A DNA stretch of 64,000 nucleotides from Bombyx mori (taxonomy: Eukaryota > Arthropoda > Insecta > Lepidoptera > Bombycidae). The translations under genes and the position numbers were made by a program. Of this stretch, positions 11,430-21,045 are shown in pieces (position 1 is the stretch's first letter; each line of letters starts with the position of its first letter). Location: contig NC_085133.1 in the NCBI RefSeq assembly GCF_030269925.1, forward strand, positions 1,570,001 to 1,634,000, given 5' to 3'. The notes beneath the pieces are model-generated. The model had not been told where the DNA came from and made no database searches. It saw nothing but the letters and a program-made list of their open reading frames with translations.

Positions 11430-12110
11430 CTCCTCGCATCGTTTTCCTCATTACTGAGGGTCGTGACTCCTCCGCTGCATCAGTTTCTCCCGTAGGATTT
11501 TCCTCCATCTGCTGCGATCCTTAGCTTTATGAAGGGCATTGTGGAAGTTGAAGATCGTATTTGGTCCGACCATCTCGTGGGACTACGTCCTCTGGGACGT
11601 TTGCCATCTACCTTTCCTGTCACCATCAGCTGTTCTAGATTGTGACCCTCTTTACGAGCAATATGTCCGAAGAATTCCAGCACCCTACGAAGGCATATAG
11701 TGGAAAGTCTGGTTTTGATATGAAGCTCTCTCAGAATAGACACGTTGGTGTGAAAGGCTGTCCATGGAATCTGTAGCATTTTTCTCCAGCACCACATTTC
11801 AAAAGCGTCTGTTCGGTCTCTGTCGGCCTTCTTCATTGTCCAGGTCTCCGCGCCATAACTAAATATGGGAAAACTAGCGAACTCACCAATTTGGTTTTAG
11901 TTTTTCGCGTGATGTTCGGTCTCTCCGTAGCTTATGCAGCTGGGACATTGCATTTTTGGCCACCCCTATACGTCTCCTTATCTCTTTGTTGCATGATCCT
12001 GTGTTATTAATGTTAGACCCAAGGTAGACGAAGTCGCTCACGATGTCAAAGTTCAGTGTTCCCGTTAGTTCAAGGTTCAATCCACAATCATCACTTTGGT
12101 TTTTTAGCAA
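11430..12110 (-). pseudogene. RTE-like LINE reverse transcriptase C-terminal fragment, broken
   Basis: Two - strand ORFs (12,110-11,883 and 11,836-11,480) encode the C-terminal part of an endonuclease/reverse transcriptase polyprotein of the kind widespread in insects. The first has FVYLGSNINNTGSCNKEIRR and RIGVAKNAMSQLHKL. The second has DAFEMWCWRKMLQIPW, RRVLEFFGHIARKEGHN and GKVDGKRPRGRSPTRWSDQI. A short stretch that normally joins them is lost or shifted at 11,837-11,890. The catalytic YxDD region and endonuclease are absent. It is a 5'-truncated, broken copy. Confidence 0.75.
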
Positions 12111-12899
12111 TTAGCAATACGTGACAAAAGCCGTCACTATAGCTATCCAAATATCGCTTGGACAGTGCTCTAAAGAAATGCTTGAGACAATGCTAGACCA
12201 GACACTCATCAAAACCTACAGTCAAAGGCATTTCGCAAATGCCTCTTAAAGGAAAACGCTTCTGAATAAAAACTATGAATCTGGGTTAACTCTAGAGCCG
12301 GGTACGTGACAAGAATTGTTTCCGGAAACGGTTTGCAGCAGAATTCTTGGCGAACAAATTCCTCAAATCATTCTCTTCTCAATTCTTCATCCTCCATGAA
12401 ACATACGTTACAAAACACAGAGGACATTAAAATCTCCCCGCAAACGAGTGACTCCAAGGTCTTCGTAAATTCGGGATCATCAACAATCTAAGCGGCTAAA
12501 AGGTAGCCGCTTAGCTATATACCAGAATGTGGTGTACAAAAAATTTCACAGACAACTCAACTCAACAGTAAATACCTACTAATTATCTTTAGCACCTAAT
12601 TAATAATATTTTTAAATGAACACAAGCCGTAAGTTTCTGGGTCAGACCGCGTCGAGACAATGCAGAGAGCTGTCCTTTTAAGTAATTCGTCGGGAGCCTC
12701 ATCATTATTCCATTCCCGTGGGATCTTCCTAAAAACTGTGCTGAATTAAATTAAACTGAACCGGAGATAGACTCGGCTTTTGACTTGAGTACATTTAACT
12801 TGAATTTTGGACAGTTCTGTAAATATTTTAGGCAGTTTTGTGAGGTCATGTTCGTTTTATTTCTTTAATTACTGATTTTTGACTTTAGAAACTAGGAGC
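12111..12899. other. Intergenic stretch, nothing recognised
   Basis: There is no supported gene. Short open frames lack any family pattern. Confidence 0.4.
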
Positions 12900-13065
12900 T
12901 GGGAAGATCCAATCAAGAAGAACAAACAGAATTGTTGGTAGACCAAAACAACGGAGAGCTGATGATCTGATACAAATATCAGGATTGGATAGATTTGGAC
13001 GAAAATTGGATGGAGTTGGCTATATCCAACAAAAAAATCATCTACACCGCAGAATATAAATTAAC
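12900..13065 (+). pseudogene. Possible old LINE C-terminal remnant
   Basis: The + strand reads RTNRIVGRPKQRRADDLIQ, then a GLDRFGRK stretch and a GYIQQ end. This recalls the basic GRP.RW.DD tail and terminal Q-rich end of LINE polyproteins. It is too short to place firmly. Confidence 0.3.
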
Positions 13066-13897
13066 TAGTAGATATTATTAAACTTTTCTACTAAAACAAT
13101 ACAAATACATGTATAATGTAAATTATTGTTCAGATAACCGACAGGGTTTAAAAATAAAAGATTATTTTAAAGATTCATTATCAAAATATTATAAATATTA
13201 TATTTATTTTGTTTAAGTTAGTTGTATTGATATAGCCTTTTCACACATAAGACACACACAGAGTTTGGACGTGATATTAAAATTTTGAATACACACAACA
13301 TAAACGGCATAATAGAAATGAATCCTATAAAACAAACAAACAACTTAAGAAGACGTAAACATTTATGTGTAGCTAGCAGATTAGAATACCAATAAGTTTT
13401 TTTTTTATATAAAAAATATATTTAGAAATTTAAAATGTTTTTATGTGCTTAATATGTTAGGAGCTTGCACCGCAAGCACCGCCACCTTCACACAGCCATT
13501 CGCGAATCATGATCTTCCAGTTACCATCCAGTATACTTTTAATTTGGCTCTTAATGCGCCGGGTTGCTTTATGGAAGCCGCTAGGCCGTGACCGAGGTCA
13601 TTATGCAAATGTTATTAGGAGACCGCACAGCAACAACAAATTGGTTTGAGTCTTTGAGGGGCTTTTGAGGTTATAATTTGATGGACGCTTACATAATAAT
13701 TAAATAGGTTTTGAGGACAGTGACTCCGAAACTCTCCAGGCCCAAAACAAAACCTTTCTTTACTTTTTGGTTGTAAACGATGACGGTGTATATAGATGAT
13801 GGGTCCAATCCTAATCATCATCATCAACATACAAAAGTCAATTGCTAGACAAAAGCCATCCCAAGGCACGCCACATTGCCTGCGTAGCCTACCTACA
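13066..13897. other. Intergenic stretch, nothing recognised
   Basis: AT-rich with homopolymer runs. A possible repeat border is near 13,460, but no gene or repeat family is identified. Confidence 0.4.
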
Positions 13898-14073
13898 TCC
13901 AGCAGATTCTCGCGACCTTTAGCCAATCGTGGGACCATCTCGCTGCATGTTCCGATTCGCTTTGATAGAATCTAATGTGACCTAATCCAGCAGATTCTCG
14001 CGACCTTGAGCCAGTCGTGGGGCTATCTTACTGCATCTTCCGATTCGCTTTGATAGTATCTAATGTGACCTAA
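13898..14073. repeat. 88-bp tandem duplication
   Basis: TCCAGCAGATTCTCGCGACC starts at 13,898 and again at 13,986. Both units continue through TTCCGATTCGCTTTGATAG and TCTAATGTGACCTAA with about ten differences. Confidence 0.85.
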
Positions 14074-14380
14074 ATACCACCTCTCGCCTTAAGCTATCAT
14101 CAAAGAATTAATTGTGTTACGGCTTTCTAACTGCATAGGTAGGAAGGGATATCAGTTCCGTTGGTTTGTAGTCACAGTTACCCTAACGCATTGCTAGTCA
14201 GAATGTGGATTGCGTCGTAGCTTCATAGGTACGACAAGGCCTGCAATCGGATTCGATGTTAAATTATTCAAATAGTTATTGAGGAGTAATTTTTGGGAGA
14301 TCTTCCACCGGGTGAGTATAATTACTCGGTAGACTAACAATGGGAATGTTGTTATTCGAAACTTTTACATATATTATGTA

Positions 14381-15670
14381 CGAGGGCGGCACTGAAAATT
14401 TCGGGAATTAAGGAAGTGACACAACATTACTATTTAAAAACGTATTTATTGCTTTTCGAAGTATTCTCCGCGAAATTTGACACATTTTTCCATACGATGG
14501 AACCAATCATTGAAGCAACAATTCCATTCGGAAGTTGGGGTCTCCAAAATGGCTGTTTTTTAGGCGTCCACAGCTTCTTCAGGTGATTAAAATCTCTGTC
14601 CACGCAATTTATTCTTTATTTTAGGGAAAGTATAGAAATCATTAGGGCTTAGGTCGGGGCTGTACGGCGGATGGTCTAATAATTCTATGTTTTCTTGCTC
14701 TAAAAACTCTTTTGTTCTGTGCGCGGTGTGAGAACTCGCATTGTCGTGACGGAGGATGATGCGGCGGTTGCAGTTCTCTTTACGGAGTTCAGAAACGACC
14801 CGTGGCAAACAAATGCTAGCATACCATTCTGCATTAACCGTTCTTTGTCCCTCAAGAGGAATAGTCGTAACATGGCCGGTTTTGGAGACAAACGTGGCCA
14901 CCATTTTTTTTGCAACACTCCGTGAACGAACAATTTTTGTTGGCTTTAACTCATTTTCGAACATCCAAACTCGTGACTGGTTTTTTGTTTCGGGTTCGTA
15001 CGCGTATATCCAGGATTCGTCACCTGATACAACGTTGTATACAACATTTGAGGATCCTGCGTGGAATCTTTCGAGAGTTCTGACGCACCAAGTAACGCGA
15101 GCCGCTTTTTGCTCTTCACAGAGCGAATGCGGTATCCATCGGGAAAACAACTTTTTTACACCTAATTGTTCATGCAAGATTATTTGTATTTGACTCATGC
15201 CAATGTCTAAAGTTGCCTGAATTTCGCGGTATGTCACATGTCGATCTTCCTCAATCAGCTTACGCACAGCATCAACGTTTTCTTGGGTGACTGCAGTTTT
15301 TGGACGACCTTGACGGGGATCATCACTGAGCTTGACACGTCCACGTTGAAACTCAGCAAACTAGCGATAAATTGTGGTTTTGGATGGGGCTTCATCACCA
15401 AATGCAGAAATCATCCGGTCAACACACTGTTTTTGTGTTAAACCACTTCGAAAGTCATAATAAATCATCGCTCTTGAATTTTCTCGAGTCAATTCCATTT
15501 TCTCAACGACTAAACAAGTTTGACAAAACCTCGTGACAAGACCGAGAATCTTTTTTTATATAAATAAATGGTATTCGATTTTTAAAACCAAGGAGTTTTC
15601 AATTAAAAAGATTTTAATATGACAGGAACAGTGGAAATATTCCATTCCCGATACTTTTAGTGCAGCCTAG
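14381..15670 (-). mobile_element. Mariner transposon with imperfect terminal inverted repeats
   Basis: The left end (CGAGGGCGGCACTGAAAATT, then TCGGGAATT) is inverted at the right end (CTAGGCTGCACTAAAAGTA, then TCGGGAAT). TA dinucleotides flank both ends (14,379-14,380 and 15,671-15,672), the target duplication of the Tc1/mariner superfamily. The 1,290-bp length is normal for mariner. Confidence 0.92.
14446..15498 (-). pseudogene. Mariner transposase with three nonsense codons
   Basis: The reading frame is 1,053 bases long with no net frameshift and encodes a DD34D mariner transposase (family length about 345-350). Recognisable parts are the N-terminal helix-turn-helix region, the first catalytic Asp in SGDESWIYAYEPETK, the second in LRHDNASSHTAH, and PPYSPDLSPNDFYTFPKIK with the third Asp exactly 34 residues later. 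In-frame stops lie at codon 46 (TAG at 15,363-15,361), at 14,589-14,587 (TAA) and at 14,562-14,560 (TAA). All three catalytic Asp codons remain, but no full-length protein can be made. The start is the ATG at 15,498. Confidence 0.92.
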
Positions 15671-15951
15671 TAAGCTTATTCTGAAAATGTCGTTAGGGAG
15701 ATTTAAGCTTCTGTCAAGTATCTTATGTTCTGTGATAGCTAACCGCTACAAATTGTATACAAACGCAATGCACATTTAAAGCACAAAGTCACTTTCAGCA
15801 AAAACACAATAAATTTCCCATAATTTGTGGTATCAGAACTGTGCGTGAGGCTACATGGCTTAGCATAATTAAGGTAGCTATTTCAGTCATAAAGTAACCA
15901 TAAGTTACATTGGACATTGGAGAATTAAATCGGAACTCATGTTTTATTATT
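15671..15951. other. Short intergenic gap, nothing recognised
   Basis: AT-rich, with no ORF of note. Confidence 0.4.
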
Positions 15952-16258
15952 ATTTATTATTGCATAGATGGGTGGACAAGCTCACCAGGTGTTAATTGGT
16001 TACCGGAGCCCATAGACATCTGCAACATAAAGATCTCCACCCACCTTGAGATATGAGTTCTGAGGTCTTAGTATAGTTACAACGGCTGCCCCACCCTTCA
16101 AACCGAAACGTATTACTGCTTCACGACGGAAATAGGAAGGGTGGTGGTACCTACCCGTGCGGACTCATAAGAGAACCTACCACCAGTAATTACGCAAATT
16201 ATAATTTAGTGGATTTTTTATCTTTATTATACGATGTTATTCCTTTACCTTGCAAGTT
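15952..16258 (-). mobile_element. Bm1-type SINE with part of the linker to the head
   Basis: The inverted Bm1 body continues past CCACCAGTAATTACGCAAATT into ATTATACGATGTTATTCCTT, the region joining body and tRNA-like head in full-length copies. The head itself is absent. Confidence 0.8.
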
Positions 16259-16442
16259 ATAAGGCATTTATCTATTTAATCCAAACAGACAGTTTCTATT
16301 GCATTTTGACTTCCGAATGAATACTCTTTTCGAATTCTCTTCCAAACAATAATTGTCATAAAAATGTAATTCGAAAAATACACTGACAGAACTGAACCGC
16401 CATCAAAACCGCATCGAAAAATGGAACTGTAGATTTCACAAA

Positions 16443-16625
16443 ATGTCAGACAATAATAATTCTTGCACCCAAAATTGTAAAACTCAAAAGAACAAGTGTC
16501 AACCGTGCCTGGGTCCAGTTACAGTCCAGAAACTCCAAGATGGGAAGCCTCTGATGCCTGAAGACCGGAACCACGACTCCTGCGCTTGTTCTGACCAGAA
16601 AAATCAAGAAGACAGACACCGATGA
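16443..16625 (+). CDS. Small Cys-rich protein, 60 aa, unknown function (cluster member 1)
   Basis: A short ORF with a start context ACAAAATGTCAGAC, similar to the other cluster members (AAAATGACTAAA, GCCATGTCCGAT). The product has seven cysteines (SCTQNCKTQKNKCQPCLGP and a later SCACSD), no signal peptide and no membrane segment. The VTVQKLQDGKP piece recalls the LCVEKLKNP block of the next member. The C-terminus is charged and polar. It lies between two Bm1 SINEs. I do not recognise a family. The evidence that it is expressed is only the similarity to its neighbours, so it may be a decayed copy. Confidence 0.45.
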   Translation: MSDNNNSCTQNCKTQKNKCQPCLGPVTVQKLQDGKPLMPEDRNHDSCACSDQKNQEDRHR

Positions 16626-16676
16626 ACGTAATATTATTTATATATGATTAAATATATTCATTCATTTAGTACTGAT

Positions 16677-16908
16677 AAAAAAAATTATTGCTTAGGTGGG
16701 TGGACGAGGTCACAGCCCACCTGGTGTTAAACGGTTACTGGAGCCCATAGGTAAATGCGCCACCCACCTTGAGATATAAGTTCTAAAGTCTCAGTATGGT
16801 TACAACGGCTGCCCCACCCTTCGATCCGAAACGCATTACTGCTTCACGGCAGAAATAGGCGGCATGGTACCTACCCGTGCGGACTCACAAGAGGTCCTAC
16901 CACCAGTA
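16677..16908 (-). mobile_element. Bm1-type SINE with small internal deletion
   Basis: Inverted Bm1 body. The GACATCTACAAC segment after GGAGCCCATAG is missing. Confidence 0.8.
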
Positions 16909-16944
16909 AAGTAGGGCAGATAGTATCTTTACTTCCAATACTAA

Positions 16945-17325
16945 AACCCAAGTGCTCCGGACCGTCAAGGCGATCATCAACGACCAACAATTCCGGTCTC
17001 CGCGGTACGGTGGCCACCGTCATACTACCCGGGTGGCGCCGCTAATATTCCGAGAAACCTTGTTGGGTCAAACCCAGCGTGGCGAGTGGAAACGCGATAC
17101 ACCGCCGTCCAGGTTACTCACAGTACGTCAACGACGACTACGCGACCCGTACCGCGGACCGCAGCCGCAACCGCGTCGCCCGGAAGATGAGACATCCTCA
17201 GATGCGACCCGTCGCGCGTAGGCGAGGTCCATCAGGCTAGACTACTCCTCGACCACGGCCCGCCGAGATTGGAGCTTCCACGCTCGAGCTTCCGCCGCAC
17301 CTTGCCTCTTTCGGGTTCAAAGCAG
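16945..17325. other. GC-rich island inside the Cys/Pro cluster
   Basis: About 380 bases are far more GC-rich than both flanks (GGTACGGTGGCCACCGTC, CGCGACCCGTACCGCGGACC). An 89-codon + strand ORF rich in Arg and Pro crosses it (16,952-17,221) but has no recognised domain. It could be a fragment of a GC-rich retroelement or a CpG-rich promoter region for the gene at 17,414. I cannot decide. Confidence 0.4.
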
Positions 17326-17413
17326 TCAACTTCAATTGACATTTTTACAGATAAAATTGTTAAGTTGTACAAACAATCTAGCTTTTAAACATAAATATGA
17401 CAGAAACAGCAAA

Positions 17414-17585
17414 ATGACTAAAAACGTTGCAAAAATCGACGTCAAATCTTGTGTGAAAGCCGAACCGCCTCACCCGTGTGACCCGATTGTACCCTGTGAT
17501 CCTTTGAAACAAGAAGAGGGAGAATGCCCTACGCCCTCTCTGTGCGTGGAGAAGTTGAAGAACCCTGCACATGCTGGTGAAATAA
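17414..17585 (+). CDS. Cys/Pro-rich module protein, first exon (cluster member 2)
   Basis: The ATG at 17,414 opens a frame containing the module SCVKAEPPHPCDPIVPCDP followed by CPTPSLCVEKLKNP. A consensus donor (A|GTGAGT) occurs at 17,586, in phase 1, and matches the phase of an acceptor at 17,973 before the next module. Read unspliced, the frame ends at a TGA at 17,608 (64 codons). An upstream in-frame ATG at 17,336 exists but lacks cluster similarity. Cysteines are spaced regularly, with no signal peptide. The function is unknown. The paralogous modules argue that this is real coding sequence. Confidence 0.55.
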
Positions 17586-17973
17586 GTGAGTTGCTTAACA
17601 AACCCTGATGGACCATAGAGGTCTAATGGTCTTTACAAAGGAATTATCCCTGAAGTTATTCATAGGCGTATTGCAATGTTCATCATTGTTGTTTTAAATG
17701 GTAGCAGACGCCACTTTGTCGAAACAATACCAAAAGCATTAGGTACCTATCGTGATTTCCTTAATACTTCAATTGTTAATTATTGAAATTATTCAAATTC
17801 TTTATCAAAATAAAGAAATAGGCTTCTTAAAACAAAATAGAAGTCTCAAGCAAACAACTATAATTTCATTCATAGAGGAGTATATATTATACATAACCAG
17901 ACCCGCCTTTCAAATTATATTCACTAGTAACTGTTGCCTTATGTAGGTGAATAAAGAAATATGATTCTTTTAG

Positions 17974-18170
17974 CAAAATGTCTACCAGGGAAATTCATCA
18001 ACGTTACTTCCTGCGCCAAAGAGGATCCACCACATCCCTGCGACGCGCTCGCCTGCAATACGGACCTTACAAAGAGGCGCCCCTGTTCGGACCCTCCATT
18101 GTGTGTGCAGCGAATCAAGAACCCCGTTACAGAAAAAGAAAAAGTTGATTCATGCGATACCCCTGAATAA
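17974..18170 (+). CDS. Cys/Pro-rich module protein, second exon (cluster member 2, paralogous module)
   Basis: After TTCTTTTAG the frame reads KCLPGKFINVTSC, KEDPPHPCDALAC and CSDPPLCVQRIKNP, a clear paralogue of the module in the first exon. Splicing from 17,585 is in phase and would join two modules in one protein of about 122 residues. An ATG at 17,962 would also allow a separate 69-codon gene. The TAA stop (18,168-18,170) overlaps an AATAAA signal (18,166-18,171). A second frame (ATG at 17,978) is also open for 56 codons, but it lacks the conserved cysteines. Confidence 0.55.
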
Positions 18171-18171
18171 A
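18166..18171 (+). terminator. AATAAA polyadenylation signal overlapping a stop codon
   Basis: GAATAAAATC contains both the TAA stop of the module ORF and a canonical AATAAA, which implies a 3' UTR of only some 10-30 bases. Confidence 0.5.
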
Positions 18172-19002
18172 ATCAGTTATTTCAAAGTTTTTTCTTCTTT
18201 TAAATGACCTGGCGGGAACTGTGCAGTATATTTATAAACCTAATTAACCATTAATCTTTAACTGCTAGACCCATTAGCTTTAGAAGAACTTCACTTCCAC
18301 TAAAAATCTGTGAAACGGTTATCATAATCAAGGAAGGCAGTAGGTGCTTTAGTATGTGACACGAAACGCTACGACTTAAGAGAGAAAATCTAGTGTTCTT
18401 TATTGTACACAAGAAAAAAAAACAAATAAACAGTGCGATACATTAAACACAAAAAAGTACAATTGGCGGTGACTTAACCGCTTGTCTCGTTGATAATCCT
18501 GAAGATCCTTATGAGGATATCGACAATTATACAAAATTTTTGTATCAGTCGTCTATAAATGTGTAAAGATTCAATTCAATCCGACGCTTTAAAGTAGATA
18601 AATATCACGTTCAAAGATTCAGTTAAATAGTAAATATATAATAACCGGCCCAATTTAGGTTTTCTTGTGTTGTGGATACCAGAAACTGATAAAAATACTA
18701 ATATCCGGCTACGATATATGTTTTAAAATGTTATATGGCCCAAAAATTTAGACCATAATTACCACAATATATTCCTATTCATCTACTAAAACACTAAAGC
18801 AATTAATTTCTTTCCAATAGTCTTGTGACATTTAAAACAAAACCACTTTGTGATTTTTTATGAAAACGTTATGTACCATATTATGTATAATTTTTGTTTA
18901 AAAATCCTCAACTCCTTTTGATTTGCGCAATCTTCTTGCACAAAGCTTCAACGAAATTCAAAGTAACAACGTCATTCAAAATTCAAATCATGACAACTAG
19001 CC
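18172..19002. other. Spacer between cluster members, nothing recognised
   Basis: AT-rich with no repeat recognised. It ends with the upstream region of the next ORF. A short upstream ATG (ATGACAACTAG) overlaps in another frame just before 19,003. Confidence 0.4.
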
Positions 19003-19470
19003 ATGTCCGATCACATTTCACAAAAATGTAAGAGCATACCTATAACAAACTTACCCACGAAAATCTGCAATGTCGAACCAGTACCTGAGCCACCTCCACC
19101 AAACCCTTGCACCTTGCAACGAATAAAACAAAAGGAAAAAGCTGGTATCAAAATATGTCCAAGGATTCCTGTAGAACAACCGCCACCACCAGCCCCCTGC
19201 GTTGCAATTTGTATCGAAAAAATAAAGAATCCACCCGTACCTCCAAGTGCAAATGAACCTATAGTATGTGTCGTGCAACCGGAGAAAACGACCACAGAGA
19301 GATGCGATGCTATTTTGGATGCAGTTGCTGCACACCCTGATCTACCCTGGCCTGGTTGTGCGCCCAACCCTTTACCTCCACCTCCACCAAAATACGACCC
19401 TTGCGAAGAACAGCTGAGGAAACAGAAAATCGAAGAGTGCAAAAAACGAAAGCAACGGTACTTAGAGTGA
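19003..19470 (+). CDS. Cys/Pro-rich protein with PPPPxPC repeats, 155 aa (cluster member 3)
   Basis: The ORF starts in GCCATGTCC, a good context. The product has three proline clusters ending in cysteine (EPPPPNPC near residue 34, QPPPPAPC near 64, PPPPPKYDPC near 133). It has an ICIEKIKNPP block like the LCVEKLKNP of member 2, and a basic Lys/Glu C-terminus (QLRKQKIEECKKRKQR). There is no signal peptide or membrane segment. The pattern suggests a structural, possibly disulfide-linked intracellular protein. A testis or sperm role is only a guess, by analogy with other Cys/Pro-rich insect proteins. The antisense 179-codon ORF over the same bases is a composition shadow. Confidence 0.6.
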   Translation: MSDHISQKCKSIPITNLPTKICNVEPVPEPPPPNPCTLQRIKQKEKAGIKICPRIPVEQPPPPAPCVAICIEKIKNPPVPPSANEPIVCVVQPEKTTTERCDAILDAVAAHPDLPWPGCAPNPLPPPPPKYDPCEEQLRKQKIEECKKRKQRYLE

Positions 19471-19472
19471 CC

Positions 19473-20033
19473 ATGGATAGAATACTGAAAACCGTTATCA
19501 ACAACAAAATAGATTCTATGATAGAGAAAGTCAGAGATAAATTTTGTCAAGAATTTGGCGAGTGTGCTAATACAAGAACGTTAAGTGTGGAATCCACTGT
19601 TGAACAACAGATTGAATCTTCAAAAAACTTCGATAAGCATCTAAACGAATTGGAAACTTTGATAAAGCAGTTAAAAGATGACATAGAAGTTTTATCAAAG
19701 AATGCAGATAAACAAAGTACTAAAGAGATTACAACCAAAGAAGAGAAAAATCGGAAAAATAGAGAAAGTGTTAACGACGAAGGCTATAGGACGACTGGGT
19801 GTCCCAAAATAAGCCTGATTGACTATCCAGATGAAACTTTAGGAACGCTTAAAGCTGATGCAATGGATTTAAATGAAAATCCCAATAACGCGATCGAAGA
19901 TGGTAAAATTAATCAAGATAATAAAAGCGATGCCAGTGAAATGCGCAATAAAAAATTAGGCTCGTTGGTAAATGAACAAAATTTTGAATTATACGATAAA
20001 TGGGCTGGAATTTTTAAACAAGCTACTGATTAA
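19473..20033 (+). CDS. Coiled-coil protein, 186 aa, second cistron directly after the Cys/Pro ORF
   Basis: The ATG lies two bases after the TGA of the preceding ORF (TGACCATGG), in a strong initiation context. The frame is also open upstream (from 19,356), overlapping the previous ORF in another phase. The product begins MDRILKTVINNKIDSMIEKV. It has a heptad-like stretch at about residues 45-75 (HLNELETLIKQLKDDIEVLS), a Lys/Glu-rich middle and a polar C-terminus ending DKWAGIFKQATD. No domain is recognised. AATAAA signals follow at 20,152 and 20,186. The pair looks like a dicistronic unit; alternatively an unseen intron joins the two frames. Confidence 0.55.
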   Translation: MDRILKTVINNKIDSMIEKVRDKFCQEFGECANTRTLSVESTVEQQIESSKNFDKHLNELETLIKQLKDDIEVLSKNADKQSTKEITTKEEKNRKNRESVNDEGYRTTGCPKISLIDYPDETLGTLKADAMDLNENPNNAIEDGKINQDNKSDASEMRNKKLGSLVNEQNFELYDKWAGIFKQATD

Positions 20034-20151
20034 TTTATATGTTCTTTCTGGTTCGCTTTCAAACTCACCGATCACTTTACACTTACAGATTATAATCGAG
20101 CTATAGCATACAATTCTATAACGCCAATGTAAAATTGTCACCGATCTATAA

Positions 20152-20191
20152 AATAAACCGAAAAAAATAGAAATCTGGTTTTATTAATAAA
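20152..20191 (+). terminator. Two AATAAA signals downstream of the coiled-coil ORF
   Basis: AATAAA occurs at 20,152-20,157 and 20,186-20,191, about 120 and 150 bases after the stop at 20,033. This is a suitable end for the cluster's last transcript. Confidence 0.45.
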
Positions 20192-20221
20192 GTTTTCCAG
20201 TCGCAGTTTTCAGGAAAAGAT

Positions 20222-20525
20222 GTTCGGTGTATGTTTCCGATCCACTAACGGTGCTTTTAGGTACCTCAAGCACCAATCATCGAACCCGTCGCTCGCGACG
20301 AAGGGCTCGACGAGTAAATTAACCCACAGACACAGGATACTGAGTTTCTTGCCGGATCGTTTCAGTGGATCGCATTTCCGATCCAGTGGTAGATTCTGCG
20401 AAGCACGGCTCTTGCTAAGGTTCGTGTTAGTTAGCAACGTCATCAGGTTTAAGCCCCGTGAGCTCACCTACTAGTTAAGGTTACGCTGATATAGCCTCTC
20501 AAGGCTTAGCTAGGAAAATAAAATA
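20222..20525 (+). mobile_element. LINE 3' fragment, second family
   Basis: It contains CACTAACGGTGCTTTTAGGT, CGTCGCTCGCGACGAAGGGC, ATTCTGCGAAGCACGGCTCT and GAGCTCACCTACTAG, ending in GGAAAATAAAAT. It is the same family as 57,612-57,901. Confidence 0.7.
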
Positions 20526-20847
20526 TCGGTGTACCGCGGACATCAAGCGGTTCTACCATACCCTAAGTAATAAAAATGAATTGAGGGAAAATGTACTTAA
20601 GACAATGCTCACGAATGACTTCCACAATTCAATAATGTCGTATATTAAGAATAAAATCACAATATTTTGAATAAATTGACGTATTTCCCGGCTAGGGCTA
20701 TTGTGAATAGCGGTAAGTACAACCATCATGCCGATATCTGCCGCGATCCAGCCTTGCGTTTCAATTTGCAGGGGAAGGCGGGCTTTCAGAAATATAATTG
20801 AAACTTCGAGCTCTTGTGTCTCAATGTGAGTGTACTGGCAAGCGCAC

Positions 20848-21045
20848 ACCACTATGCCTATTTCAGCCGTGAAGCAGTAATGCGTTTCGGTTTGAAGGAT
20901 GAGGCAGCCGTTATAACTATACTGAGACCTTAGAACTCATATCTCAAGGTGGGTGGCGGCATTTACGTTGTAGATGTCTATGGACTCGTAACCACTTAAC
21001 ACCATGAGGACTATGAACTCGTCCACCCATCTATGCAATATATAA
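20848..21045 (+). mobile_element. Bm1-type SINE, 5'-truncated
   Basis: It begins near CCTATTTCAGCCGTGAAGCA and runs to CCACCCATCTATGCAATAT. Confidence 0.75.

Noticed and set aside
19011..19550. 179-codon - strand ORF opposite the Cys/Pro gene
   Set aside because: It is rich in Gly/Cys only because it reads the complement of Pro codons. The + strand frame has paralogues and a good start.
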